From Nonomuraea dietziae (lineage in GTDB: Bacteria; Actinomycetota; Actinomycetes; Streptosporangiales; Streptosporangiaceae): a stretch of DNA of 64,000 nt. The position numbers and the translations under genes were made by a program. Positions 49,796-58,686 of the stretch are shown one piece after another (position 1 is the first letter of the stretch; each line of letters begins with the position of its first letter). The stretch is from assembly GCF_014195505.1 (NCBI RefSeq), contig NZ_JACIBV010000001.1, forward strand, positions 7,440,001 to 7,504,000. The letters are read 5' to 3'. A model generated the notes under the pieces. It ran no database searches. It was not told the origin of the DNA and saw nothing but the letters and a program-made list of their open reading frames with translations.

Positions 49796-50485
49796 TCAGG
49801 GGCCTGCCGGATGTGACGGATCGGCTGAGGGGTGCGGGATGCGGCGCCAGGCGGTGTCGGTGACGATCACGTGGTCGAGGAAGCGCAGGCCGACCGTTTC
49901 GGCGGCCTCGGACAGGCGGTGGGTGGTGGCGAGGTCGGCTTCGCTCGGGTCGAGGGAGCCGCTGGGGTGGTTGTGCGCGACGCCGAACGCCGCGCCGCCC
50001 GAGGTGAGCACCGTGGTGATGATCTCGCGGATCGGGGCCGGGGTGTGGTCGGCGCCGCCCTCCGTCATCAGGGCCCGGCGCAGAACGGCGCCGCGAGGGT
50101 CGCAGACGATGACGACGAGGCGTTCGCGGGGGTGTCCGCGCAGGAACGGGGCGGCCTGGGCGGCCAGCTCGCTCGATGAGGTGATCCGCGCGCGGGCGGG
50201 GCCCTCCTGCGCCCGCCGTACGAGGTGGAAGGCGGCGGCGACGCGGGCGGCCTTCGCGGGACCGACGCCGCGGACGGCGAGCAGGCGGTGAGCGTCGGAG
50301 CGGGCCAGCTCGCCCAGGTCGCCGCAGTGCTCGATGAGCTGGGCGGCCAGGTCGACGGCGTCGCTCCCCCTGGTGCCCTGGCCCAGGAGGAGGGCGAGGA
50401 GCTCCCTGTCGGCCAGCGCTCCCGCACCGCTGGTGAGCAGGCGCTCGCGTGGGCGGTCGGCGGTGGGCAGGTCCTTGACTCGCAA
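49796..50485 (-). CDS. radC: RadC family (JAB1/MPN) protein
   Basis: 229 residues. HhH-type N-terminal region (LLAVRGVGPAKAARVAAAF), then the JAMM metal motif GVAHNHPSGSLDPSEADLATT with a conserved His pair and Asp. Start TTG 50485, chosen because GGAGGTG lies 5 bp upstream; no ATG/GTG fits. RadC homologues are often on mobile or phage DNA; a role in DNA repair is not established. Monocistronic. Confidence 0.88.
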   Translation of the reverse strand: MRVKDLPTADRPRERLLTSGAGALADRELLALLLGQGTRGSDAVDLAAQLIEHCGDLGELARSDAHRLLAVRGVGPAKAARVAAAFHLVRRAQEGPARARITSSSELAAQAAPFLRGHPRERLVVIVCDPRGAVLRRALMTEGGADHTPAPIREIITTVLTSGGAAFGVAHNHPSGSLDPSEADLATTHRLSEAAETVGLRFLDHVIVTDTAWRRIPHPSADPSHPAGP

Positions 50486-50799
50486 TCGACACCTCCGGAT
50501 CGGCACCTTGCCGGTTGTATCAACGGGCACCGACAAATCCGGGGCGGACGGGGAGCCCGCGCGAGATGGCGAGGAGCCCATCCGCCGGGACGGCGAGGGC
50601 CGGTCCATGGCCAGGCGTGAGGCAAGGGGCGACGAGTCGCGCCGGAGCCCTGGAAGGGGCTGGAGCCGCTGGAGTGGAGAGTGGGTGGTGCGGCCGGGCG
50701 GCGCGAGGGTGGAGTGGGTGGTGCGGCCGGGCGGCGCGGGGGTGGGGCGCCGCCCGGGCGGAGTTCGGGGACGAGGTTCCAGACGAGCAGGCGGGCCGG
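50486..50799. other. Gap between radC and the GntR-UTRA gene, with a 33-bp tandem repeat
   Basis: Coding content not evident over 314 bp. At 50679-50744 a 33-bp unit (GAGTGGGTGGTGCGGCCGGG first 20 bases) is present twice in tandem with one change. It encodes a WCGRAARGW motif in one plus frame, but the surrounding frame is not gene-like. Confidence 0.5.
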
Positions 50800-51522
50800 T
50801 CAGAGATGGACGGCCATGCTGTAGACGATTTCGAAGCGGTCGCCTGGAACCACGATGTCGCTCGTCTCCACAGGACGTTCGCCTGCCCAGTGGGTTCGTT
50901 TGAGGTGCAGCACGTGCACCCCCGCCGGCAGATCGAGCGCGTCGATCTCGGAGGGGCGGGGCACGCGGGTGTGCACGCTCTCCACGATCTCGGTCACCTT
51001 GATCCCGTAGGAGGCCAGGCGCCCGATGAGGCTGCGGCGCTCCTCGTCGGAGTGCGGAGCGAACTCCAGCGGCTCGTAGGAGGTGGCGAGCTGGAGGGGC
51101 TTGCCGTCGGCGCGGAAGACGTAGTGGGTCCTGGTGAGGGTGGTCGACTCCTCCACGCGCAGGCGCTGGGCGATGTCGGCCGTGGCCTCCACGGGTTCGC
51201 TGTGCCAGTCCCAGGTCACGCGCCGGCCCTGGCTCTGCAGGTCGGCGGCGAAGGGGGCCTGGTGGTCGTGGAAGCGCCATCTGTGCAAAGGAGCGAGGTC
51301 GGGGCGCTCCCTGACGTAGTGTCCCGACCCCACCCGGCCGAAGATGAGCCCTTCGCCTGCCAGTACGCGCAGCGCGTGGCGGGCGGCGGTCTCGCCGACC
51401 TGGTACTTGCGGGTCAGCTGCGCCCGTGAGGGGATGGGCGCGCCGGGGGGAAGGGTGCCGTCGTTGATCTGCCGCCGAATGTCTTCGACGACGCGCAGGT
51501 AGACCGGATCGGAACTTGCCAC
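50800..51522 (-). CDS. GntR family regulator with UTRA domain
   Basis: 240 residues (HutC subfamily). N-terminal winged helix (LRVVEDIRRQINDGTLPPGAPIPSRAQLTRKYQVGETAARHALRVLAGEGL) and C-terminal UTRA ligand-binding domain (LTRTHYVFRADGKPLQLATSYEPLEF; VHVLHLKRTHWAGERPVETSDIVVPGDRFEIVY). GTG 51522. Single-copy HTH, unlike the double-headed GntR proteins nearby. Ligand and target unknown; possibly the adjacent dapA upstream region. Confidence 0.88.
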   Translation of the reverse strand: MASSDPVYLRVVEDIRRQINDGTLPPGAPIPSRAQLTRKYQVGETAARHALRVLAGEGLIFGRVGSGHYVRERPDLAPLHRWRFHDHQAPFAADLQSQGRRVTWDWHSEPVEATADIAQRLRVEESTTLTRTHYVFRADGKPLQLATSYEPLEFAPHSDEERRSLIGRLASYGIKVTEIVESVHTRVPRPSEIDALDLPAGVHVLHLKRTHWAGERPVETSDIVVPGDRFEIVYSMAVHL

Positions 51523-51907
51523 TAGTCCATCCCTGGGGTTGCTGTGAGGCGTTGCCCCATGTTGCCGTATTCGGCAGGTAACCCACCGTCATCGACGGGA
51601 GATGGAGTTCCAACTTTGGATGGCCGTAAAAATATTCCGAGAACTCTGTAACGCGAGCGTAAGGGGCTGCGATTCTCCGGTAGAGGTCGTCGATGTGTGT
51701 ACCCCCGAGCACATATCGGCGGCCTCTTCCATGTCTCGCGTCAGTCGTGACGCTCTGCGACCGAAGGCGCGCTCCAGGTGAGCGGCGCGCGTGCCCGCCG
51801 TACGGCAGGCGCACATAGCCGCGAAAGCGGCGTGATAAGGGCCTGGAAATGGCGTTATGGGGGTGGCGGGGTTCGGGAGGTGAGGGAATCCGGGTAGCGT
51901 TCGCACT
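51523..51907 (+). other. Intergenic region before dapA
   Basis: 385 bp, locally AT-richer near 51625-51650. It holds a possible small frame, ATG 51602 to stop 51781 (59 codons, starting MEFQLWMAVKIFRELCN, GGGAG just upstream), with codon use unlike neighbours, and a leaderless -10 box for dapA at its end. I do not see a strong gene. Confidence 0.35.
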
Positions 51908-51910
51908 ATG
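51895..51910 (+). promoter_or_regulatory. Leaderless dapA promoter
   Basis: -10 TAGCGT (51895-51900), 7 bp, then ATG 51908; no ribosome-binding site. Same spacing and box as the histidine-kinase promoter at 56956. Confidence 0.5.
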
Positions 51911-52823
51911 GGATCGCCCACTCGAACCTCCGAAGCCCCCTTCGGGCGCATGCTGACCGCCATGGTCACGCCGTTCACCGACGACGGCGCCGTCGATTAC
52001 GACAACGCGCGCAGGCTCGCCGCCTACCTGGTGGACGAGCAGCGCAATGACGGTCTGATCGTGAGCGGCACGACGGGGGAGTCCCCGACCACCAGTGACG
52101 CGGAGAAAGAGCGTCTGCTGCGGGTCGTGGTGGAGGCGGTCGGCGACAGGGCCACCGTCGTCGCGGGTGTGGGGACGAACGACACCCATCACAGCATCGA
52201 ACTGGCCAGGCAGGCCGCGCGCGCGGGCGCGCACGGGCTGCTCGTGGTGACGCCGTACTACAACAAGCCCCCGCAGGAGGGCCTCTACCGGCACTTCGCG
52301 GCTGTGGCCGGCGTGACGGGGCTGCCCGTCATGCTCTATGACATTCCCGGCAGGAGCGGCGTGCCGATCCAGACCGAGACGCTGCTCAGGCTTGCCCAGC
52401 ACGACACGATCGTGGCGGTGAAGGACGCCAAGGGCGACCTGTTCGCCGCCTCCCTGGTGATGACGGCGACCGACCTGGTCTTCTACTCGGGTGACGACGT
52501 GCTCAACCTGCCGTGGCTTTCGGTGGGCGCGGCGGGGTTCGTCAGCGTGGTCGGGCACGTGGTCGGCGCCGAGCTTGCCAGAATGATCGAGCTGCACAGG
52601 GCGGGCGACGTCGCGCAGGCGACCGCCCTGCACCGGCAGCTGCTGCCCGTGGTCGACGGGGTCATGAACCGCGCGGGTGGCGCGATCATGACGAAGGCGG
52701 CGCTGAAGCTGATGGGCCGGTCGGTCGGCCCGATGCGGCCCTCCGCTGGTGGAGGCCACCGAAGGACAGATCGCCGAGCTGCGGGCGTGCCTCGTGGCCG
52801 GTGGAGTGAAGTTGGCTGACTGA
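51908..52823 (+). CDS. dapA: 4-Hydroxy-tetrahydrodipicolinate synthase, frameshifted near its end
   Basis: Diaminopimelate/lysine pathway, TIM barrel, about 304 residues when repaired. Schiff-base Lys172 (TIVAVKDAKGD), Tyr in VTPYYNKPPQ and the IPGRSG loop. As written the frame goes off after GRSVGPMRP into a nonsense tail ending at 52819. Removing one C from 52739-52741 restores PPLVEATEGQIAELRAC and the stop at 52821-52823. The gene is normally essential, so the extra base is likely an error. Leaderless start ATG 51908. Confidence 0.93.
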
Positions 52824-52883
52824 ATGACAACGGGGAGGAACGGAGATATTGAGAACACGATCTGACCGGCATGGGGGCGCCGC

Positions 52884-54569
52884 ATGAGCCATCCGCATCC
52901 GGAACTCGGCCCCCCGCCGCGCCTGCCCGACGGCGGGCTGCGCATCGTGGCGCTCGGCGGCCTGGGCGAGATCGGCAGGAACATGGCGGTCTTCGAGTAC
53001 GAAGGCCGGCTGCTGATCGTCGACTGCGGGGTGCTGTTCCCCGACCCCGAGCAGCCCGGTGTCGACCTGATCCTGCCCGACTTCGAGTACATCAGGGGCA
53101 GGCTCGACGACGTCGAGGCGCTGATCCTGACGCACGGCCACGAGGACCACATCGGCGCCGTGCCGTACCTCCTGCGTGAGCGGCGCGACATCCCGCTCGT
53201 CGGGTCGAGACTGACGCTGGCCTTCATCGAGGCCAAGCTCACCGAGCACCGCATCCAGCCGGAGAAGCGGCACGTCGTCGAGGGGGAGCGGCACCACTTC
53301 GGGCCGTTCGAGTGCGAGTTCTTCGCGGTCAACCACTCGATCCCCGACGCGCTCGCGGTCGCGATCAGGACCCCTGCGGGCATCGTCCTGCACACCGGCG
53401 ACTTCAAGATGGACCAGCTGCCCAGCGACGGCCGGCTGACCGACCTCGGCGGGTTCGCCAGGCTCGGCTCCGAGGGCGTCGACCTGCTGATGTCCGACTC
53501 GACCAACGCCGAGGTGGCGGGGTTCGTCACCTCCGAGCGGGAGATCGGTCCCGTCGTCGACGAGGTGATCCGCACCTCGTCCAAGCGCGTGATCGTGGCG
53601 AGCTTCGCCTCCCACGTGCACCGCGTGCAGCAGGTGATCGACGCCGCGGAGAAGCACGGCCGCAAGGTCGCGCTGGTCGGCAGGTCGATGGTGCGCAACA
53701 TGGGGGTCGCTCGCGACCTCGGCTACCTGCGCATCCCGAACGGCCTGGTCGTCGACTCGCGTGACATCGAGGAGTGGCCGCCGGAGGACGTGGTGCTGAT
53801 CTGCACCGGTTCGCAGGGCGAGCCGATGGCCGCGCTGTCGCGCATGGCCAACCGCGACCACGCGATCCGCATCGCGCCGGGCGACACGGTGCTGCTGGCC
53901 TCCTCGCTGGTGCCCGGCAACGAGACCGCGGTCAACAAGGTCATCAACGGGCTGACCAGGTGGGGCGCGCGCGTCATCCACAAGGGCAACGCGAAGGTGC
54001 ACGTGTCGGGGCACGCGGCGGCCGGCGAGCTGCTGTACGTCCTGAACCTCACCAGGCCGTCGAACTTCATGCCGGTGCACGGCGAGTGGCGCCACCTGCG
54101 GGCGCACGCCAAGCTGGCCTCTATGACCGGCGTGCCCGACGACCACATCGTGATCGCCGAGGACGGCGTCGTGGTGGACCTGGTCGACGGCGTCGCGAAG
54201 ATCACCGGTGCGGTGCAGGCCGGGTACGTCTACGTCGACGGCATCTCGGTCGGCGAGATCACCGACACCTCGCTGAAGGACCGGCGCATACTCGGTGACG
54301 AGGGGTTCGTCTCGGTCGTCGTGGTGGTCGACTCCAACACCGGCAAGCTCACCGCGGGGCCCGAGATCCACGCGCGCGGGTCGGGAATAGACCCCGAGCG
54401 CTTCGACGAGATCATCCCGGTGATCGAGAAGGCGATCGAGCAGAACGCCGCCGACGGCGTGGTGGACATGCAGCAGATCCGCCGCGTGGTCCGCAGGACG
54501 GTGGGGCGCTGGGTGAGCGACACCTACCGCCGCCGTCCGATGATCATCCCGGTGATCGTGGAGGTCTGA
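52884..54569 (+). CDS. rnj: Ribonuclease J
   Basis: 561-residue metallo-beta-lactamase/beta-CASP nuclease with 5'-3' exo- and endonuclease activity, for rRNA maturation and mRNA decay. Zn motif LTHGHEDHIGAVPYL (84-89 HGHEDH), later GDFKMD, and the beta-CASP region ASFASHVHRVQQVIDAAEKHGRKVALVGRSM, LICTGSQGEPM and MPVHGEWRHL. Start ATG 52884. dapA-rnj order is typical of actinobacteria. Strong terminator follows. Confidence 0.97.
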   Translation: MSHPHPELGPPPRLPDGGLRIVALGGLGEIGRNMAVFEYEGRLLIVDCGVLFPDPEQPGVDLILPDFEYIRGRLDDVEALILTHGHEDHIGAVPYLLRERRDIPLVGSRLTLAFIEAKLTEHRIQPEKRHVVEGERHHFGPFECEFFAVNHSIPDALAVAIRTPAGIVLHTGDFKMDQLPSDGRLTDLGGFARLGSEGVDLLMSDSTNAEVAGFVTSEREIGPVVDEVIRTSSKRVIVASFASHVHRVQQVIDAAEKHGRKVALVGRSMVRNMGVARDLGYLRIPNGLVVDSRDIEEWPPEDVVLICTGSQGEPMAALSRMANRDHAIRIAPGDTVLLASSLVPGNETAVNKVINGLTRWGARVIHKGNAKVHVSGHAAAGELLYVLNLTRPSNFMPVHGEWRHLRAHAKLASMTGVPDDHIVIAEDGVVVDLVDGVAKITGAVQAGYVYVDGISVGEITDTSLKDRRILGDEGFVSVVVVVDSNTGKLTAGPEIHARGSGIDPERFDEIIPVIEKAIEQNAADGVVDMQQIRRVVRRTVGRWVSDTYRRRPMIIPVIVEV

Positions 54570-54583
54570 CCCAGGCCTTGCGT

Positions 54584-54615
54584 AGACCCCAGCCCGCAGT
54601 CCGGGGCTGGGGTCT
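54584..54615. terminator. Bidirectional terminator between rnj and the ABC exporter genes
   Basis: 12-bp stem AGACCCCAGCCC / GGGCTGGGGTCT with an 8-base loop; runs into TTCCC on the plus strand. Serves rnj and the convergent permease gene. Confidence 0.8.
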
Positions 54616-54648
54616 TTCCCGTCGGGACGGCGTGCCCCGCGTGCGTGG

Positions 54649-55416
54649 TCAGACGTCTCGTCCGCGGATGAGGAGGAGGCCGGAGCCCAGCGGCACCGCC
54701 GCGTACAGCACCAGCGCCACCGCCGCCGCGAACGGGGACAGCAGGGCGCCGTAGACCGAGGACGTGAGGTCCTCGCCGGTGATCTCGCGGGGCAGCGCGC
54801 CGAGCATCACCGAGCCGAGCCGCTCGCTCCACGGCTCCGGCAGGTTCCCGACGATCATCGGGATGACGTAGACCAGCCCGACCAGGATCGCGATGGCCCC
54901 CGCCGCCGAGCGCAGCACCGCGCCGAGGCCCAGGCCGAGCAGCGCGTACACCGCGACGGTGAGGCTGGAGGTGACGAGTGTCGGCAGCCTGTCGGCGAAG
55001 CCGGCCACGGGATAGCGGCTCTCCAGCATCCACCAGGAGACGGCGTACGTGGCGAACACCACGACGGGTCCGACGACCAGGCCCAGGCCGCCCACGACCA
55101 CGGACTTGGCCGCCAGCACCGGCCGGCGCCCTGGCACCAGGGCGAAGCTCGTCCTGATGAGGCCGGTGGCGTACTCGGAGGTGATCGCCAGCACGCCCAT
55201 GATCCCCATGGCCAGCTGGGGCACGATCAGCACCACCTCCTCCAGTTCGGCGATCCTGGCGCCGGCGCGCATCGAGGCGGGGGCGCTGTCGTACATGGCG
55301 ATCGCCGACATGGCCACCGCCACCGCGAGCAGGATCGCGCCGAGGGAGATCGCCAGGATGAGATGGTTGGAGCGGATCGAGCGGATCTTCAGCCATTCGG
55401 CGGCCAGCACGTTCAC
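54649..55416 (-). CDS. ABC-2 type transport permease
   Basis: 255 residues, about six membrane helices (ILLAVAVAMSAIAMY; LAMGIMGVLAITSEYATGLIRTSF, where the ABC-2 signature lies; GLGLVVGPVVVFATYAV; VYVIPMIVG). GTG 55416 overlaps the preceding permease stop (GTGA), GAGGAGGGA upstream. Paralogue of the adjacent permease: both begin EWLK(I/L)RS and carry TSEYATGLIR / TAEYGTGTIR. Third gene of the ATPase-permease-permease operon. Confidence 0.85.
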   Translation of the reverse strand: MNVLAAEWLKIRSIRSNHLILAISLGAILLAVAVAMSAIAMYDSAPASMRAGARIAELEEVVLIVPQLAMGIMGVLAITSEYATGLIRTSFALVPGRRPVLAAKSVVVGGLGLVVGPVVVFATYAVSWWMLESRYPVAGFADRLPTLVTSSLTVAVYALLGLGLGAVLRSAAGAIAILVGLVYVIPMIVGNLPEPWSERLGSVMLGALPREITGEDLTSSVYGALLSPFAAAVALVLYAAVPLGSGLLLIRGRDV

Positions 55417-56165
55417 GCGTCCCTCCTCTCGAAGACCAGGAAGGCCGCGACCAGCGCCACGAGCGCGTACCCGGCCAGGACGGCGACCGCGGCGGCAGGG
55501 GGCAGCAGGCCGTCCAGCCGGGTGGAGATCCGCTCGCCCGCGATCTGCGGCACCAGGTTCGGCAGCATCCAGGCGCCCACCCTCACGTTCCACGGCTGCG
55601 GCAGGTAGGGAGCGATGCCCGGCAGGACGAACAGCAGTCCCACGACCGAGCCGACGGCCGCGGCGGTCGAGCGGGTGACCACGCCGAGGCCCAGTCCGAC
55701 CAGCGCGAGGACGGTCACAGACAGCACCGAGCCGAGCAGCAGCGGCAGGTCGTCGCCGAAGGAGCCCGCGTTGTAGCCGACCGCGCGGTCACCGGCGATG
55801 AGGTGGCTGACGGCGTGGGTGATGAAGATCACGGCGAGCGCGGGCAACGTCGTGGCGGCCGCCACGACCGTCGCCTTCGCCGCCAGCAGCGCCCTGCGGC
55901 GCGGCACGGCGGTGAGGCTCGGGCGGATGGTGCCCGTGCCGTACTCCGCGGTGACGGCCAGCACGCCGACCAGGGCCAGGCTGATCTGGACGAGCGGCAG
56001 AAACCCCTCCTCGGGCGCGGCGGCCCTGATGGAGCCGCGCGCGTCGGCCAGCGTGCCGACGTAGAAGCTCCAGACCGCGCCCAGGACGATCACGAGCGCG
56101 GCGGCACCGATCGCGTAGCGGGTGGAGGAGACCGAGCGCAGCTTCAGCCACTCCGAGGCGATCAC
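55413..56165 (-). CDS. ABC-2 type transport permease
   Basis: 250 residues, about six helices, paralogue of the downstream permease (VIASEWLKLRSVSSTRYAIGAAALVIVLG ... LAVTAEYGTGTIRPSLTAVPRRR). GTG 56165 overlaps the ATPase stop (GTGA); translation is coupled through all three genes. Forms a heterodimeric exporter with its paralogue (inference). Substrate unknown; the divergent two-component system suggests an antibiotic or envelope-stress response. Confidence 0.85.
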   Translation of the reverse strand: MIASEWLKLRSVSSTRYAIGAAALVIVLGAVWSFYVGTLADARGSIRAAAPEEGFLPLVQISLALVGVLAVTAEYGTGTIRPSLTAVPRRRALLAAKATVVAAATTLPALAVIFITHAVSHLIAGDRAVGYNAGSFGDDLPLLLGSVLSVTVLALVGLGLGVVTRSTAAAVGSVVGLLFVLPGIAPYLPQPWNVRVGAWMLPNLVPQIAGERISTRLDGLLPPAAAVAVLAGYALVALVAAFLVFERRDA

Positions 56166-56881
56166 CGGGCCGCTCCGTACTCGACGCTGCCCGCGGTCAG
56201 GGCGAGGTAGGCCGACTCCAGGGAGTCGTAGCGCTCGGTGAGGTCCTTCACCGAGGTCTCGACGATCAGCCGGCCTCTGCCGACGATGACGATCCTGTCG
56301 GCGGTCAGCGCCATCTCGCTCATCAGGTGGCTGGACAGCAGGACGGTCCTGCCCTCGGCGGCCAGCGACCGCATCAGGTCGCGGATCCACCGCACGCCGT
56401 CGGGGTCGAGCCCGTTGACGGGCTCGTCGAACAGCAGCACGCCGGGGTCGCCCAGCAGCGCGGCGGCGATGCCGAGACGCTGCTTCATGCCGAGGGAGAA
56501 GCCGCCCGCCTTCTTGCGCGCCACCCCGGCCAGCCCGACCTGCTCGAGCACCTCGGCGACGCGCACGGGGTCGATGCCGTTGCTGCGAGCCATCCAGAGC
56601 AGGTGGTTGTAGGCCGAGCGGGTGGGATGAAGGGCGTTGGCGTCGAGGAGCGCGCCCACCTCGTGCAGGGGCCTGCCGAGCGTCGCGTAGCGGCGGCCGT
56701 TCACCAGCGCCTCGCCCGAGGTCGGGGTGTCGAGGCCGAGGATCAGCCGCATCGTGGTGGACTTGCCCGCGCCGTTCGGGCCGAGGAAGCCGGTGACGTG
56801 ACCCGGCTGCACGGTGAACGACAGGTCGTCCACGGCGCGGGCCCTCCCGTAGCGTTTGGTCAGCTGTTTCACTTCGATCAC
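56162..56881 (-). CDS. ABC transporter ATP-binding protein
   Basis: 239 residues. Walker A GPNGAGKST, Q-loop region ALLDANALHP, signature FSLGMKQRLG (the unusual LGMK form of the DrrA/NatA/Bcr-type exporters), Walker B VLLFDEPVNGLDP and H-loop SSHLMSEM. GTG 56881, AAGGGG upstream. First gene of the exporter operon; divergent from the histidine kinase by 87 bp. Confidence 0.93.
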   Translation of the reverse strand: MIEVKQLTKRYGRARAVDDLSFTVQPGHVTGFLGPNGAGKSTTMRLILGLDTPTSGEALVNGRRYATLGRPLHEVGALLDANALHPTRSAYNHLLWMARSNGIDPVRVAEVLEQVGLAGVARKKAGGFSLGMKQRLGIAAALLGDPGVLLFDEPVNGLDPDGVRWIRDLMRSLAAEGRTVLLSSHLMSEMALTADRIVIVGRGRLIVETSVKDLTERYDSLESAYLALTAGSVEYGAAR

Positions 56882-56955
56882 CCCTTCACGGTCGGGGAAG
56901 GCGGGCGCCCCGCACATCGGACCCCGGTATGACGTGGACTGTCGGCGCCGCCGGA

Positions 56956-56971
56956 TAGCGTTCGGGTCGTG
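56956..56971 (+). promoter_or_regulatory. Leaderless promoter of the histidine kinase
   Basis: -10 TAGCGT (56956-56961), 7 bp, GTG 56969; no ribosome-binding site. Confidence 0.5.
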
Positions 56972-58057
56972 GACTTCACCAGGCGGCTCACCCGCGGCCA
57001 GCTCATCGGCCTCGACTGCCTGGCCGGATGGGCCATCGCCATGGTCGGCCTGACCTCCGCGGCCACCGCGCAGGCGCCGGTCTGGGCCAAGCTCGCCCTC
57101 GCCTTCGGCCTGGGCCCCCCGCTGGCGGTGCGCAGGCTGTGGCCGGTGAGCGTCTTCGGCCTCGTCCTGGCGGTGTCGATGGTCGCGAGCGTCTCCGGCG
57201 TGGTGAGCATGGCCTACCTGTCGCCCACCTACGCGCTCTACGTCGTGGCGCTGGAGCGGCCCGGCAGGGTGCCCACCAACATGGTCGCGATCGCGACCGT
57301 GGTCATGGCGGTGTCGCTGGCCGTGGCGGGAGCGCCGGCCGGCTGGGCGCGCGGCGTCGGCGACGTCCTGCTCGGGCTGGCCGCCATGGGCGGGGCGTGG
57401 ACGGTCGGGCGGGCCGTCCGCGAGAGAAGGCTCTACGCGGCGCGCGCCGTCGAGCGGCTGGTCACCGAGGAGCGGCTGCGCATCGCCCGCGAGCTGCACG
57501 ACGTCGTCGCGCACAGCATGGGGCTCATCGCGGTCAAGGCGGGCGTGGCCAACCACGTGATGCGCAGCAGGCCGGAGGAGGCGCACGACGCGCTGAAGGT
57601 GATCGAGAGCGCCAGCCGCGACGCGCTGACCGAGATGCGCCACCTGCTCGGCGTGCTGCGCACCGAGCCGCCCGACCTGCGTCCCGTGCCCGAGCTGGCG
57701 GAGCTGGCCGAGCGGACCAGGCTGGCGGGGGTGGCGGTCGAGCTGAGGGCCACCGGGGTGGACGACCTGCCCGAGGGCGTACGGCTGGCGGTGCACAGGA
57801 TCGTGCAGGAGGCGCTCACGAACGTCGTCAAGCACGCCGCCCCCGCCCCCTGCAGGGTGACGGTGAAGGCCGACGGCGGGCAGGCGTTCGTCGAGGTGGT
57901 CGACGAAGGGCCTGGGCGGCGCACGCTGCCCGCCATGGTGGAAGGTCACGGGGTGATCGGGATGAGGGAGAGGGTCATGATGTACGGCGGCACGTTCTCG
58001 GCGGGGCCGGGCCCGTCGGGGGGCTTCAGGGTGGCGGCGACCCTGCCCTATCCATGA
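56969..58057 (+). CDS. Sensor histidine kinase (NarL/DesK type)
   Basis: 362 residues. Four or five N-terminal membrane helices (about 15-150), then a HisKA_3 dimerisation domain with phosphoacceptor His177 (ARELHDVVAHSMGLIAV) and an HATPase_c domain (RIVQEALTNVVKHA; GHGVIGMRERV). No large extracellular sensor domain, so it probably senses within or through the membrane, perhaps via the divergent exporter. The response regulator starts 4 bp before its stop. Confidence 0.92.
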   Translation: MDFTRRLTRGQLIGLDCLAGWAIAMVGLTSAATAQAPVWAKLALAFGLGPPLAVRRLWPVSVFGLVLAVSMVASVSGVVSMAYLSPTYALYVVALERPGRVPTNMVAIATVVMAVSLAVAGAPAGWARGVGDVLLGLAAMGGAWTVGRAVRERRLYAARAVERLVTEERLRIARELHDVVAHSMGLIAVKAGVANHVMRSRPEEAHDALKVIESASRDALTEMRHLLGVLRTEPPDLRPVPELAELAERTRLAGVAVELRATGVDDLPEGVRLAVHRIVQEALTNVVKHAAPAPCRVTVKADGGQAFVEVVDEGPGRRTLPAMVEGHGVIGMRERVMMYGGTFSAGPGPSGGFRVAATLPYP

Positions 58058-58686
58058 TCCGCGTCCTCATCGCCGACGACCAGGTGCTACTGCGCGGCAG
58101 CTTCAGGGTGCTGGTCGACAGCGAGCCCGATCTGAGCGTGGTCGGCGAGGCGGGCACCGGCGCGCGGGCGGTGGAGCTCGCGCTCGCCACGCGCCCCGAC
58201 GTGGTGCTGATGGACGTCAGGATGCCGGAGATGGACGGCATCGAGGCCACGCGCAGGATCGGCGACGTGGCCAGGGTCCTGATCGTGACCATGTTCGACC
58301 TCGACGCCTACGTCTACTCGGCGCTGCGGGCGGGCGCGTCGGGGTTCCTGCTCAAGGACACCCCTCCCGCCGACCTGCTGGCGGCGATCAGGCTCGTGGC
58401 CAGAGGGGAGGCGCTGCTCGCGCCCACGGTCACGCGCAGGCTGATCGAGGAGTTCGCGCGGCCTGCCGTACGGGGGTTGGAGGGCATCACCGACAGGGAG
58501 CGCGAGGTCCTCACGTTGATCGCGCGCGGCCTGTCGAACACCGAGATCACCGAGCGCCTGCACCTCAGCATGGCGACGGTCAAGACGCACATCGGCCGCC
58601 TGCTGACCAAGCTCGACGCCCGCGACAGGGCCCAGCTGGTGATCGCGGCGTACGAGAGCGGGCTCGTTGTACGGTCGGGGGCATGA
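58054..58686 (+). CDS. NarL/LuxR-family response regulator
   Basis: 210 residues. Receiver domain with Asp54 (VVLMDVRMPEMDG), Lys in FLLKDTP, and a C-terminal LuxR HTH (LTDREREVLTLIARGLSNTEITERLHLSMATVKTHIGRLLTKL; in sequence ITDREREVL). ATG 58054 overlaps the kinase stop (ATGA). With the kinase it forms a two-component pair likely to control the divergent ABC exporter. Its stop overlaps the DUF402 gene. Confidence 0.94.
   Translation: MIRVLIADDQVLLRGSFRVLVDSEPDLSVVGEAGTGARAVELALATRPDVVLMDVRMPEMDGIEATRRIGDVARVLIVTMFDLDAYVYSALRAGASGFLLKDTPPADLLAAIRLVARGEALLAPTVTRRLIEEFARPAVRGLEGITDREREVLTLIARGLSNTEITERLHLSMATVKTHIGRLLTKLDARDRAQLVIAAYESGLVVRSGA

Noticed and set aside
42180..51900. Integrated prophage or ICE
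   Set aside because: No integrase, transposase, tRNA target or flanking repeat was found; only accessory gene content and a gene remnant.
51589..51978. A 129-codon minus-strand frame overlapping the dapA start
   Set aside because: Overlaps dapA on the opposite strand, has no domain or ribosome site; considered a shadow.
49796..53701. A 1301-codon minus-strand open frame covering radC and dapA
   Set aside because: Only its last 229 codons match RadC; the rest is a shadow of dapA, the GntR-UTRA gene and rnj. radC starts at TTG 50485.
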